A stretch of 21,688 nt of DNA from DATEHG01 sp041691295. Its GTDB lineage: Bacteria > Gemmatimonadota > Gemmatimonadetes > Gemmatimonadales > GWC2-71-9. The notes beneath the pieces are model-generated. The model saw only the letters and a list, made by a program, of their open reading frames with translations. It was not told where the DNA came from and ran no database searches. Below, one piece after another: positions 6,403-13,336 of this stretch. How positions within the stretch are numbered: the first letter of the stretch is position 1; every line of letters starts with the position of its first letter. The translations under genes and the position numbers were made by a program. Location of the stretch: positions 1-21,688 of the forward strand of contig JBEPVA010000037.1 in assembly GCA_041691295.1 (NCBI GenBank), in the 5' to 3' direction.

Positions 6403-7053
6403 GCTTCCGGTCTTGCAAACCGTCGCCACAGGACAGATCTCGCATTTCGCAATTCTCGCGGTACAGATCACCGCTCCCAGCTCCATGATCCCCTGGTTGA
6501 ACGCCCAGGCGGTGGCGCCGCGGCGGGGAACCAGGCTGGCGGCGGTGGCCCAGATGATCTTGTCGTTGGGATTTTTGGGACGGCGGGGATGAAACGCGCG
6601 CCGGATGACGCGGGCGATATTGGTATCGACCGTCGGCACCGCCCGCTCGAACGCAAAGCTGGCCACGGCTCCCGCGGTATAGCGCCCGACGCCGGGCAGC
6701 AGGATTAGGGCATCGGGTTGGGCCGGAATGGTGCCCTGGTGGTCGCGGACCACGGTCCTGGCCAGCTGGTGCAGATTGGCGGCCCGCCGGTAATAACCCA
6801 GCCCCTGCCAGCTTTCCCGCACCGCCGCCGGCCTGGCCCGGGCCAGATGCTGGATGGTCGGATACTCGGTGATGAAACGGGCATAAAACGATTCGACCCG
6901 CGAGACCTGGGTCTGCTGCAGCATGAACTCGGAGACCAGCACGTGATAGGGATCCCGGGTCCGTCGCCACGGCAAATCCCGGCCATGGCGGCGGAACCAG
7001 CCGATCAGCTGGCGACGGAAGCGAGGAATATCGGGGGTGGACTTCGGTGCCAT
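6394..7053 (-). CDS. mutY: A/G-specific adenine glycosylase, short form without C-terminal domain
   Basis: 219-residue HhH-GPD DNA glycosylase that removes adenine mispaired with 8-oxoG or G. Catalytic Glu42 sits in SEFMLQQTQV, the hairpin LPGVGRYTAGA and the catalytic-type Asp in PTVDTNIARV follow, and the iron-sulfur loop has the C-X6-C-X2-C-X5-C spacing (ICTARIAKCEICPVATVC). The protein then ends within about 6 residues, whereas most MutY have about 120 more residues forming a NUDIX-like 8-oxoG-recognition domain. The last codons (Arg-Arg-stop) come from the heptamer arm at 6310-6402, suggesting the 3' end was cut by the element; a naturally short lineage form is the alternative. The open frame runs upstream of 7053, but homology begins there. 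Divergent from mlaE. Confidence 0.9.
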   Translation of the reverse strand: MAPKSTPDIPRFRRQLIGWFRRHGRDLPWRRTRDPYHVLVSEFMLQQTQVSRVESFYARFITEYPTIQHLARARPAAVRESWQGLGYYRRAANLHQLARTVVRDHQGTIPAQPDALILLPGVGRYTAGAVASFAFERAVPTVDTNIARVIRRAFHPRRPKNPNDKIIWATAASLVPRRGATAWAFNQGIMELGAVICTARIAKCEICPVATVCKTGSRR

Positions 7054-7155
7054 GGGTGGTGAAGATAGAGCACCGTAGAGGCGGCCATAAGCTATCGGGC
7101 TCAAGCAGTTAGGCTGTGGCTCGGGGCGCATGGCTTTAATTAACCAAGGCGTGCA

Positions 7156-7941
7156 TTGGCCGAAGAGATTCTTGCCCCCGTACATGCCGTCGGCCGCCGG
7201 GTCCTCACGGCGCTGGCTCATGTCGGCCGACTGAGCCGCCTGCTGGCCGAGATTGTCCGGGCCCTGGCGGAATGGCGGATCTGGCTGCCGCGGGCGTTCG
7301 AAGAGACCGCCACGATCGGGACCGGTTCGCTGCCGATCATCCTCCTGGTTTCGGCCTTCGCCGGGGCGGTCACGGCCCTGCAGACCGGCTACCAGTTCAC
7401 CGGCAACATCCCCTACTATGTGGCTGGCTCGCTGATCGTCGAGTCCGTGGTCCTCGAGCTCGGACCGGTGCTGTCCGGGCTCATCCTGGCCGGCCGGATC
7501 GGGGCCCGCTATGCCGCCGAACTCGGCACCATGCGGGTCACCGAGCAGATCGATGCCCTGGAAACGCTGGGGCGCTCGCCGGCCAGCCACCTCGTCATTC
7601 CGCGAGTCATCGCCGGGATCATCATGGTCCCGATGCTGGTGGTGGTGGCGGACATCGTCGGGGTGTTCTGCGGCTGGCTGGCGGTCAAGCAGGTCCTGCC
7701 GGTGAGCAACGACGCCTTTCAATACGGGGCCCGGGTGTTCTGGCACCCGTTCGACGCCTACTACTCGGTGATCAAGGGATTTGCCTTCGGGATCTGCATC
7801 ACCGTCATCTCCTGCTATTGTGGCTTCAGCACCGAGCAGGGCGCGGAGGGTGTGGGCAAGAGCACCACCAACGCCGTGGTGGCCAGCTGCGTGATGGTCC
7901 TGCTGCTCGATACCCTGCTCGCCAAGCTGCTGCTCAAATGA
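7156..7941 (+). CDS. mlaE: MlaE-type lipid ABC transporter permease
   Basis: 261-residue permease of the MlaE/TTG2B family, the membrane core of the transporter that moves phospholipids between inner and outer membranes. Five to six hydrophobic segments are visible. Family landmarks are the central LELGPVLSGLILAGRIGARYAAELGTMRVTEQIDALE region and the final CYCGFSTEQGAEGVGKSTTNAVV loop with last helix. The likely start is TTG at 7156; a GTG at 7151 is in another frame. Its stop overlaps the ATG of mlaF (ATGA), indicating translational coupling. The 102-bp gap to divergent mutY holds the promoter; I see no convincing hexamers there. Confidence 0.93.
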   Translation: MAEEILAPVHAVGRRVLTALAHVGRLSRLLAEIVRALAEWRIWLPRAFEETATIGTGSLPIILLVSAFAGAVTALQTGYQFTGNIPYYVAGSLIVESVVLELGPVLSGLILAGRIGARYAAELGTMRVTEQIDALETLGRSPASHLVIPRVIAGIIMVPMLVVVADIVGVFCGWLAVKQVLPVSNDAFQYGARVFWHPFDAYYSVIKGFAFGICITVISCYCGFSTEQGAEGVGKSTTNAVVASCVMVLLLDTLLAKLLLK

Positions 7942-8690
7942 TCGAACTCAAGGACGTCTACAAACGGTTCGGCCAGCAGATCGTGCTCGACGGGGTCAAC
8001 TTCACGGTCAAGGACGGCGAGACCCTGGCACTGCTCGGTCCCTCCGGAACCGGCAAGAGTCTCCTGCTCAAGCACATCGTCGGACTGATCCGGCAGGACT
8101 CCGGGATCGTGCGGGTGGACGGCAAGGACGTGGCGCTGCTCCGCCGCAAGGAACTCAAGGAGCTCCGGTCGACGATTGGGTACGTGTTCCAGAACGGCGC
8201 CCTGTTCGACTCGATGAATGTGTTCGAGAATATCCGCCTGGGAATTACTGACGAAGACAAGTTCCGCGACGAGGCCTACGCCAAGGAGCGGATCGAGAAG
8301 TGCCTCACGATGGTCAATCTGGCCCTGGACGTGGCGCTCAAATATCCGGCCCAGCTGTCCGGCGGCATGCGCAAGCGGGTCGGGATCTCGCGGGCCATTG
8401 CCGGGGCTCCCAAGTACCTGCTGTACGACGAGCCCACCAGCGGCCTCGACCCGGTCAACAGTGACATCATCGACGAACTGGTCAAGAGCCTGTCGGCTGA
8501 ACTCGGGGTGACCAGCGTGATGGTCACCCACGACGTGCGCGGGGCGTTCAAGGTGGCCGACCGGCTGGCCCTGCTCACCGGCGGCAAGATCGTGCAGCAG
8601 GGTACGCCAGATGAATTCATGAAATCCACCGTGCCGCAAGTCCGCGAATTTCTCGAGCGCGATTTCGGCAATCTCACTTTCGCGGCCTGA
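7938..8690 (+). CDS. mlaF: MlaF-type lipid ABC transporter ATP-binding protein
   Basis: 250-residue ABC ATPase that powers the MlaE permease. Walker A GPSGTGKS (34-41), Q-loop in YVFQNGALFDSMNVFENI, signature LSGGM (140-144), Walker B LLYDEP (161-166) and the switch His198 (VTHD) are all present. The LSGGMRKRVGISRAIA segment is typical of MlaF/TTG2A. The frame is open far upstream inside mlaE, but the domain begins exactly at the ATG at 7938, which overlaps the mlaE stop by 3 bases. Cytoplasmic partner of MlaE and MlaD. Confidence 0.95.
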   Translation: MIELKDVYKRFGQQIVLDGVNFTVKDGETLALLGPSGTGKSLLLKHIVGLIRQDSGIVRVDGKDVALLRRKELKELRSTIGYVFQNGALFDSMNVFENIRLGITDEDKFRDEAYAKERIEKCLTMVNLALDVALKYPAQLSGGMRKRVGISRAIAGAPKYLLYDEPTSGLDPVNSDIIDELVKSLSAELGVTSVMVTHDVRGAFKVADRLALLTGGKIVQQGTPDEFMKSTVPQVREFLERDFGNLTFAA

Positions 8691-8693
8691 CCC

Positions 8694-9584
8694 ATGGATC
8701 TGCATTATCGCAAGGAAACCACCGTCGGGGCCCTGGTCATACTCGGGGTGGCCCTCTTCGTGGCTGGCACGATGTGGCTCAAGGGGACCAGCCTGAGCAA
8801 GGCCAAACGGACCCTCACCGTCCAGTTTGCCGACGCCTCGGGGCTCCGACCCAACAGCGAGGTGATCATCTCCGGCACCAAGGCCGGAAGGGTGAGCAAG
8901 GTCGTCTTCCTGTCGTACGGGCACGTGGTGGTCACCGCCGACCTCACCATCGACGTGCCACTGCATACGGACGCATCGGCCGTGGTCGCCTCGCCGCTGC
9001 TTGGCAACGAATCGTCCCTGGTCCTCAACCCCGGCTCATCCACCGCGCCGCTGCTGGGAGACAACGCGGAAATCCGGGGCACCATCGAGCCCGGCCTGAT
9101 GGGCAAGGGAGCAGCACTGGCCGACCGGGCCGACACCGTACTGCTCGGCATCCAGGCCGTGGCCAACCAGAAGACCGCTGATGACCTCCATGCCACGCTG
9201 ATCGCCATGCAGAAGACGCTGAATATTCTGTCGACGAGTTTGCCGGCGACCACCGGCCAGGCCACCAAGTCGCTGGCCGCGCTGCAGCACCTCACCGAGC
9301 GGCTCGATACCCTGCTGGCGAGTCCCGGCATCAAGCAGACCGCCGGGCACCTCGACACCCTGACCACCAACCTGAGCGCCATGACCGCGCAATTCACCAC
9401 CACCGGCGCTCGACTCGACAGCCTGATGAGCCTGGTGCTCAAGGGCCAGGGCACCCTGGGCCGACTGGCGACCGACAGCGGGCTCTACTTCGACACGCGC
9501 TCCACGGTCCAGAGCCTCAAGGGGTTGATCGACACCCTGCAGAAGTATCCGGGGAAGATTGCCATCACCGTCAAGATGTTTTAG
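8694..9584 (+). CDS. mlaD: MlaD-family MCE domain lipid-binding protein
   Basis: 296-residue membrane-anchored MCE protein. One N-terminal transmembrane helix (about 10-29) is followed by a single MCE domain (about 37-115, FADASGLRPNSEVIISGTKAGRV) and a long C-terminal region rich in Leu/Thr heptads (150-280) likely forming a periplasmic coiled-coil helix. In Mla systems the MCE hexamer forms the channel for lipids on top of MlaFE. It starts 3 bp after mlaF. No mlaA, mlaB or mlaC gene is in the window. The stop TAG (9582-9584) is the first triplet of a heptamer tract. Confidence 0.92.
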   Translation: MDLHYRKETTVGALVILGVALFVAGTMWLKGTSLSKAKRTLTVQFADASGLRPNSEVIISGTKAGRVSKVVFLSYGHVVVTADLTIDVPLHTDASAVVASPLLGNESSLVLNPGSSTAPLLGDNAEIRGTIEPGLMGKGAALADRADTVLLGIQAVANQKTADDLHATLIAMQKTLNILSTSLPATTGQATKSLAALQHLTERLDTLLASPGIKQTAGHLDTLTTNLSAMTAQFTTTGARLDSLMSLVLKGQGTLGRLATDSGLYFDTRSTVQSLKGLIDTLQKYPGKIAITVKMF

Positions 9585-9655
9585 GAGCGGGGGATGGGAG
9601 ATGGGAGATGGGAGATGGAAGATGGGAGATGGGAGATGGGAGATGGGAAATGGGC
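9582..9655. repeat. Left heptamer arm (GGGAGAT)
   Basis: About 10 consecutive 7-mers, nearly perfect GGGAGAT in the middle, ending one base before the stop codon of the four-helix-bundle gene. Confidence 0.9.
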
Positions 9656-10015
9656 CTACTCACGGGGTCTCCTCTTCTTGAGCAGGCCAACGAGGAGCCG
9701 AATGCACCGAGCGGAATGCGAGCGAATCTCTTCGATCTCCATATCCGGTAGTACTCCAACCTCCGCGATCAGGTCGAGCAGGTCCGCAGTCTCCTTGGCT
9801 GAGCCGTAGGCGATGGAAAAATGTCGGGTGGAAGTTGGCGACGGTCCGAAGGACCATCCCTCGGCGATGTTGAGCTGAACCGACAGCGAAGCCCTATTGA
9901 TCTGACTGAACATTGCGGAAGCCCAGGGCTTCCAGTGGTCGCGCGAGGCGCGGGTCACGCCGAGCGTTACGGCATGCGCCTCCTTCCACGCTTCCAGGGA
10001 TTTGTGATCAGTCAT
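9656..10015 (-). CDS. Four-helix-bundle protein (S23 / 23S rRNA IVS, Avd-like)
   Basis: 119-residue intact member of the same family as the gene at 5935-6303. N-terminal LEAWKEAHAV helix; signature INRASLSVQLNIAEGW; FSIAYGSAKETADLLDLI helix; C-terminal LLVGLLKKRRP. The near-identical placement of WKPWASA and NIAEG with the other copy shows the two share a recent common source rather than being unrelated family members. It is encoded opposite to mlaD and RNase Z and is enclosed by inverted heptamer arms, its stop lying just inside the left arm. Family members form basic pentameric bundles; the role of this one is unknown. Confidence 0.9.
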   Translation of the reverse strand: MTDHKSLEAWKEAHAVTLGVTRASRDHWKPWASAMFSQINRASLSVQLNIAEGWSFGPSPTSTRHFSIAYGSAKETADLLDLIAEVGVLPDMEIEEIRSHSARCIRLLVGLLKKRRPRE

Positions 10016-10083
10016 CCCGCGAAATTACACGCTGATTGGGCGGTTGCGTGATCGAAACAACGCGCTACACCTCCCGGAAAAGG

Positions 10084-10186
10084 CATTCCCCAACCCCTAT
10101 CCCCTATCCCCTATCCCCTATCCCCCATTCCCCATTCCCCATCTCCCATCTGCCATCTGCCATCTCCCATCTGCCATCTCCCAGTT
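10084..10186. repeat. Right heptamer arm (TATCCCC / CATCTCC / CATCTGC)
   Basis: About 14 units in strict period 7, with a gradient from TATCCCC on the gene side through CATTCCC to CATCTCC/CATCTGC on the outer side. The outer units are complementary to the left arm at 9582-9655. Confidence 0.92.
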
Positions 10187-10198
10187 ACGTTTCCTCAA

Positions 10199-11140
10199 AT
10201 GCTCACCATCACATTCCTCGGCACCGGCGCCGCCTGTCCCACGCTCGATCGCAACGTGGCATCGCTGGCGCTCAAGCGCGAGGGAGAAACGCTGCTGTTC
10301 GACTGCGGCGAGGGGACCCAGCGCCAGATGATGCGCTACGGCACCAGCTTCGGGTTCCGGGAGATTTTTTTCACCCATTACCACTCGGACCACCTGCTGG
10401 GTTTGCCCGGCCTGCTGCGCACCATGGGGCTGCTCAACATTCTGGGCGAGAGCGACCGCGAGGAGGGAGTCACCCTGTATGGCCCACGCGGTGCCAAGTC
10501 GGTGCTGGGTGGTGCCATCACAGTCGGGATCGAGCGGACCAAGTTTCCCGTCGAGATCGTGGAGCTCAAGCCCGGTGACGTGCTCAAGCGGAAGGACTAC
10601 GAGCTCCAGGTCTTTGCCACCGAGCATCGGGCTGATGCGCTGGGATATGCGCTGGTGGAGCAGGAGCGGCTGGGACGGTTCGACCCGGACAAGGCCCGCG
10701 AGTTTGGAATTCCGGAGGGGCCGCTCTGGGGCCGAATCCACAAGGGCGAGACGATCGAACTCGAGGGTGGCCGGCGAGTCCCGCCATCGGAGCTGGTCGG
10801 GCCGACCCGCTCGGGCCGCACGGTCGTACTTTCGGGCGATACCCGGCCGACCGCCGCGCTGGCCGCCGCCTCGAAGGGCGCCGACCTGCTGGTCCACGAA
10901 GCCACCTTTTCGGACCAGGACCGGGCTCGGGCCCGGGAGACCGGACATAGTACCGCCCGGGAAGCCGCCGAGATCGCGCGGGACGCGGGAGTCCGCCGGC
11001 TGGTGCTCACCCATATCAGTCCGCGGTACACTCGGGACGCCTCGGAACTGCTGGCCGAAGCCCGGGAGGTGTTTCCGGAAACGACGATCGCGAGAGACGG
11101 ACTTGAGGTTGCCGTCCCGTTCCGGGATGGGGTGCCGTGA
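10199..11140 (+). CDS. rnz: Ribonuclease Z (tRNA 3' processing endonuclease)
   Basis: 313-residue metallo-beta-lactamase-fold endonuclease that removes the 3' trailer of tRNA precursors. The zinc motif HYHSDH (60-65) in FFTHYHSDHLLGLPGLL, the N-terminal FLGTGAACPT, the SGDTRP strand and the terminal THISPRY all match RNase Z. The length fits the short bacterial form (about 310 aa). The start ATG at 10199 lies 13 bp after a heptamer arm, with no clear Shine-Dalgarno. This is relevant to neighbours, because the encoded tRNA-Ala and tRNA-Gln lack a genomic CCA. It overlaps the DUF2238 gene by 4 bases (GTGA). Confidence 0.95.
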   Translation: MLTITFLGTGAACPTLDRNVASLALKREGETLLFDCGEGTQRQMMRYGTSFGFREIFFTHYHSDHLLGLPGLLRTMGLLNILGESDREEGVTLYGPRGAKSVLGGAITVGIERTKFPVEIVELKPGDVLKRKDYELQVFATEHRADALGYALVEQERLGRFDPDKAREFGIPEGPLWGRIHKGETIELEGGRRVPPSELVGPTRSGRTVVLSGDTRPTAALAAASKGADLLVHEATFSDQDRARARETGHSTAREAAEIARDAGVRRLVLTHISPRYTRDASELLAEAREVFPETTIARDGLEVAVPFRDGVP

Positions 11141-11817
11141 CCCCGACGGCGGAGAGGGAAGAGCGCAGAGGGGCGCTCCCATCGTCAGGCGAGAGCGGAG
11201 CGTCCCCTCTCCTCTCTCCACTCTACGCGGGTTTGCTGTGTGTCGTAGGAATCGTGTTCGTATGGTCGGGAGTCGCGCCCCACGATCGATTCACCTGGTT
11301 CCTCGAAGTGGTGCCGGCCCTGATCGGACTGCCGATCCTGATTCTCACCTGGCGCCGATTCCAATTCACCCCGCTGGTCTACACGCTGCTCGCCCTCCAC
11401 ATGATGATCCTGATGGTGGGGGGCAAGTACACCTATGCCGAGGTACCGCTGGGATACTGGATGGAGGGATGGTTCGGGTTTGCGAGGAATCATTACGACC
11501 GGATCGGGCACTTTGCCCAGGGGTTCGTGCCGGCGCTGGCGGCCCGGGAGATCTTCATCCGGCGTGAGGTGGTGAGGCGATCGAAGTGGCTGCCATTCCT
11601 GGTGGTCTGCTTTTGCCTGGCCCTGAGCGCCAGCTATGAGTTGATCGAGTGGTGTACCGCCGAAATGACCGGTACCGCGGCCGACGCTTTTCTGGGAACC
11701 CAGGGGGACGTGTGGGATACCCAGTGGGACATGTTTTTCGCGCTCATCGGGGCCATAACCGCCCTGCTGTTGTTGAGCCGGATTCACGATCATCAGATTG
11801 CACAGAATCAGAGATGA
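11137..11817 (+). CDS. DUF2238 (YjdF-like) integral membrane protein
   Basis: 226-residue multi-pass membrane protein with about six hydrophobic segments. The family signature is clear: HYDRIGHFAQGF, REIFIRR, then SYELIEW and the GTQGDVWDTQWDM motif with acidic and aromatic residues. GTG start at 11137 coupled to rnz. The first 30 residues are low-complexity Glu/Arg/Ser-rich and are encoded by an inverted purine/pyrimidine repeat (11151-11225); conserved sequence begins only at about residue 30, so an inserted segment or a later start are both possible. The stop TGA (11815-11817) begins a heptamer tract. Function of the family is unknown. Confidence 0.88.
   Translation: MTPTAEREERRGALPSSGESGASPLLSPLYAGLLCVVGIVFVWSGVAPHDRFTWFLEVVPALIGLPILILTWRRFQFTPLVYTLLALHMMILMVGGKYTYAEVPLGYWMEGWFGFARNHYDRIGHFAQGFVPALAAREIFIRREVVRRSKWLPFLVVCFCLALSASYELIEWCTAEMTGTAADAFLGTQGDVWDTQWDMFFALIGAITALLLLSRIHDHQIAQNQR
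11151..11225. repeat. Inverted heptamer-like pair at DUF2238 5' end
   Basis: The left arm (11151-11179) has GAGAGGG, AAGAGCG, CAGAGGG; the right arm (11197-11225) is the complement of GAGTGGA, GAGAGGA, GAGGGGA. Both arms end inward in a similar GGGG(A)CGCTC boundary. It encodes residues 6-30 of the DUF2238 protein without breaking the frame. Confidence 0.6.
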
Positions 11818-11872
11818 CAGGTGAGAAGTGAAATGTGAGAGGGAACCCCTCTCGTCTCTAGTCTCTGGTCTT
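11813..11872. repeat. Minimal heptamer inverted pair between convergent genes
   Basis: The left arm has units GATGACA, GGTGAGA, AGTGAAA, TGTGAGA; the right arm, read on the - strand, AAGACCA, GAGACTA, GAGACGA. The arms meet with only a 3-nt spacer. The stop codons of the DUF2238 gene (11815-11817) and of the photolyase gene (11858-11860) both lie inside the arms. Confidence 0.7.
11837..11853. terminator. Perfect hairpin, possible bidirectional terminator
   Basis: GAGAGGG-AAC-CCCTCTC: a perfect 7-bp stem at the centre of the inverted heptamer pair, between two convergent stop codons. No T-tract follows on either side, so rho-independent action is uncertain. Confidence 0.45.
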
Positions 11873-13294
11873 AGCGCCGTATCGTCGAATGTATTCCCCC
11901 ACATCGAACTTCCCCGCCGCCGCCTTCAGGCTCATGTACCGCACCAGCCCGAAGATCGGCCGCCGATAGAACGGCCGGTCGAACTTTCCGAGGCACCAGT
12001 GGAATCCGGCATAGCTGCTGGGATCCCGGCCGTCCAGCGAATACTTGTTGTTGAGGTCTTCGAGGATCCGGAGCGTGGTGGCGTAGTCCCGGGTCCAGAG
12101 CAGGACCGATTTGCCCCAGAGCATCCGCAGGTAGTTGTGCATGAAGCCGTCGCGGAGATAGGCCCGCTGGCAGGCGTTCCAGAGCTCGTCTGCGGTTTCG
12201 GCCCGCTCGAGCTGGGCCGCCGAGTAGTGGGTGGGGCGAGGATCATCGAGGTGATCGTCGAGTTCCTTGCGGGCCCAGTCGGGGATCGCGCTGACGGTGC
12301 GGTGGCGGCTGTCATGGTAGCAGAAGTTGAAGGCCAGCTCCCGCCAGGTCAGCGCCTCGTCCTGGAATTTGGCGTACTGATCGGACGGAGCCGCTTGGCG
12401 TACCGCCAGCAGGATCTCGTGCGGCGACAGATTGCCGAAATGCAGGTAGGGCGAGAGGCGGCTGGTCACGTCCCGGTTGGGATCGCCGCGGCCGTCGGCG
12501 TAGTCGCTGAGCCCGGTGGCCGTGAACTGCTGGAGCCGCTCGAGCGCCGCCACTCTGCCGCCACGAATCACCGGCGACGGGGCCACTGAGTGATCGATCG
12601 GGCAGCTGGCGACCAGCTCCGGGATCCGGTCACCCACGACCGTGGTCTCGAAATCGATGTCAATTAATGCTCGGTGCCCGGGTTCGAGATCGACGACCTG
12701 GTGCAGGTAGTGCTCCGCCGCGGCCATCAGGCGCGGCCGGAACCCCCGCGCGGTGGCATGGGCTTCGGTAAAGTACTGCATCGGGACCACGCACGAACTG
12801 TCCACCGCGATGACCGGGGTATCGACCTTTTCCCGCAGCCGCTTGGTCTGTCGGGGAATGATGAAGGTGGGGAAGAAGTCGGTGACCACGAGGGCGGCCC
12901 TCGAGGCGAGCCGAACTAACGGTGAGCGGTGAGCGCCAGGGGCGCCATATATGGCGCCCGTTCCTGGGGCGCCGCTCGCCGATTGCTTCGCCCAGGCGGT
13001 CGTGCTGAGGTAGAACGCATATTGTATCCCTCGCTCCTGAAACTCCGCCTGCAGGTCCGCGACCGACTCGAGAATGAAACTGTGGATCCGGTCATTGGCC
13101 CACGGGTAATCAGGCCGCAGCCCCTGGTAGACCAGCACCGGGAGGCCGAGCTCGTTGGCCTGCTCGATGGCGTAGTTGAGCCCGAAGTTGCCCGTCGCCC
13201 GCATGGCCACACCCTGCATCCAGTACAGCACGAATTCTCGGCCCGGGATAGGGCGGGTGTGCCTGCCTGGGTGCAGTCTCAGGTCCGTGGACAT
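11858..13294 (-). CDS. Deoxyribodipyrimidine photolyase, class II type
   Basis: 478-residue FAD-dependent enzyme that repairs UV-induced pyrimidine dimers with light. N-terminal alpha/beta domain: FVLYWMQGVAMRATGNFGLNYAIEQAN is the class II start. C-terminal FAD domain: the DEALTWRELAFNFCYHD signature, then NYLRMLWGKSVLLW, and the RPIFGLVRYMS motif near the end, as in class II CPD photolyases. Residues about 101-124 (Ser/Gly/Ala/Pro-rich) sit where homologues run directly from the RGIQYAFYL strand into the next helix; this insertion is encoded by an inverted repeat with a palindrome (12921-12980). The stop TAG lies in a heptamer tract shared with the convergent DUF2238 gene. Whether the insertion harms folding is unknown. 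Confidence 0.9.
   Translation of the reverse strand: MSTDLRLHPGRHTRPIPGREFVLYWMQGVAMRATGNFGLNYAIEQANELGLPVLVYQGLRPDYPWANDRIHSFILESVADLQAEFQERGIQYAFYLSTTAWAKQSASGAPGTGAIYGAPGAHRSPLVRLASRAALVVTDFFPTFIIPRQTKRLREKVDTPVIAVDSSCVVPMQYFTEAHATARGFRPRLMAAAEHYLHQVVDLEPGHRALIDIDFETTVVGDRIPELVASCPIDHSVAPSPVIRGGRVAALERLQQFTATGLSDYADGRGDPNRDVTSRLSPYLHFGNLSPHEILLAVRQAAPSDQYAKFQDEALTWRELAFNFCYHDSRHRTVSAIPDWARKELDDHLDDPRPTHYSAAQLERAETADELWNACQRAYLRDGFMHNYLRMLWGKSVLLWTRDYATTLRILEDLNNKYSLDGRDPSSYAGFHWCLGKFDRPFYRRPIFGLVRYMSLKAAAGKFDVGEYIRRYGAKTRD
12921..12980. repeat. Inverted repeat with palindrome inside photolyase gene
   Basis: Two GGTGAGC units at 12921-12934 face a complementary GCTCGCC end at 12974-12980. 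Between them, 12940-12959 is a perfect 20-bp palindrome centred on ATAT. The segment encodes the low-complexity insertion at photolyase residues 105-124 in frame. Confidence 0.65.
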
Positions 13295-13336
13295 GGGGGA
13301 ATGGTAGGCGGGTCAGCGCGGAAGAACACTGAACAG

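Larger units (their letters stand above)
9582..10186. mobile_element. Putative heptamer-arm element with intact four-helix-bundle gene (TGGSAGA)
   Basis: The left arm (9582-9655) starts at the mlaD stop and has about 10 units (TAGGAGC, GGGGGAT, then GGGAGAT). The right arm (10084-10186) has about 14 complementary units: outer CATCTCC/CATCTGC, inner TATCCCC. They enclose one intact - strand four-helix-bundle gene. The outer right-arm units match the left-arm units; the inner TATCCCC block has no counterpart on the left. RNase Z begins 13 bp past the right arm. No other gene is enclosed. Confidence 0.6.

Noticed and set aside
6394..7746. Long - strand frame of 450 codons over mutY and mlaE
   Set aside because: The upstream half is antisense to mlaE; MutY homology begins at 7053.
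9594..9809. Open frame encoding Gly-Asp-Gly-Arg-Trp-Glu-Met repeats
   Set aside because: It is a translation of the GGGAGAT tract; the peptide periodicity follows from the DNA repeat and the frame runs antisense to the four-helix-bundle gene.
2713..10186. Diversity-generating retroelement (because of Avd-like proteins)
   Set aside because: No reverse transcriptase, template repeat or variable C-type lectin gene is present; the relation is only at protein family level.
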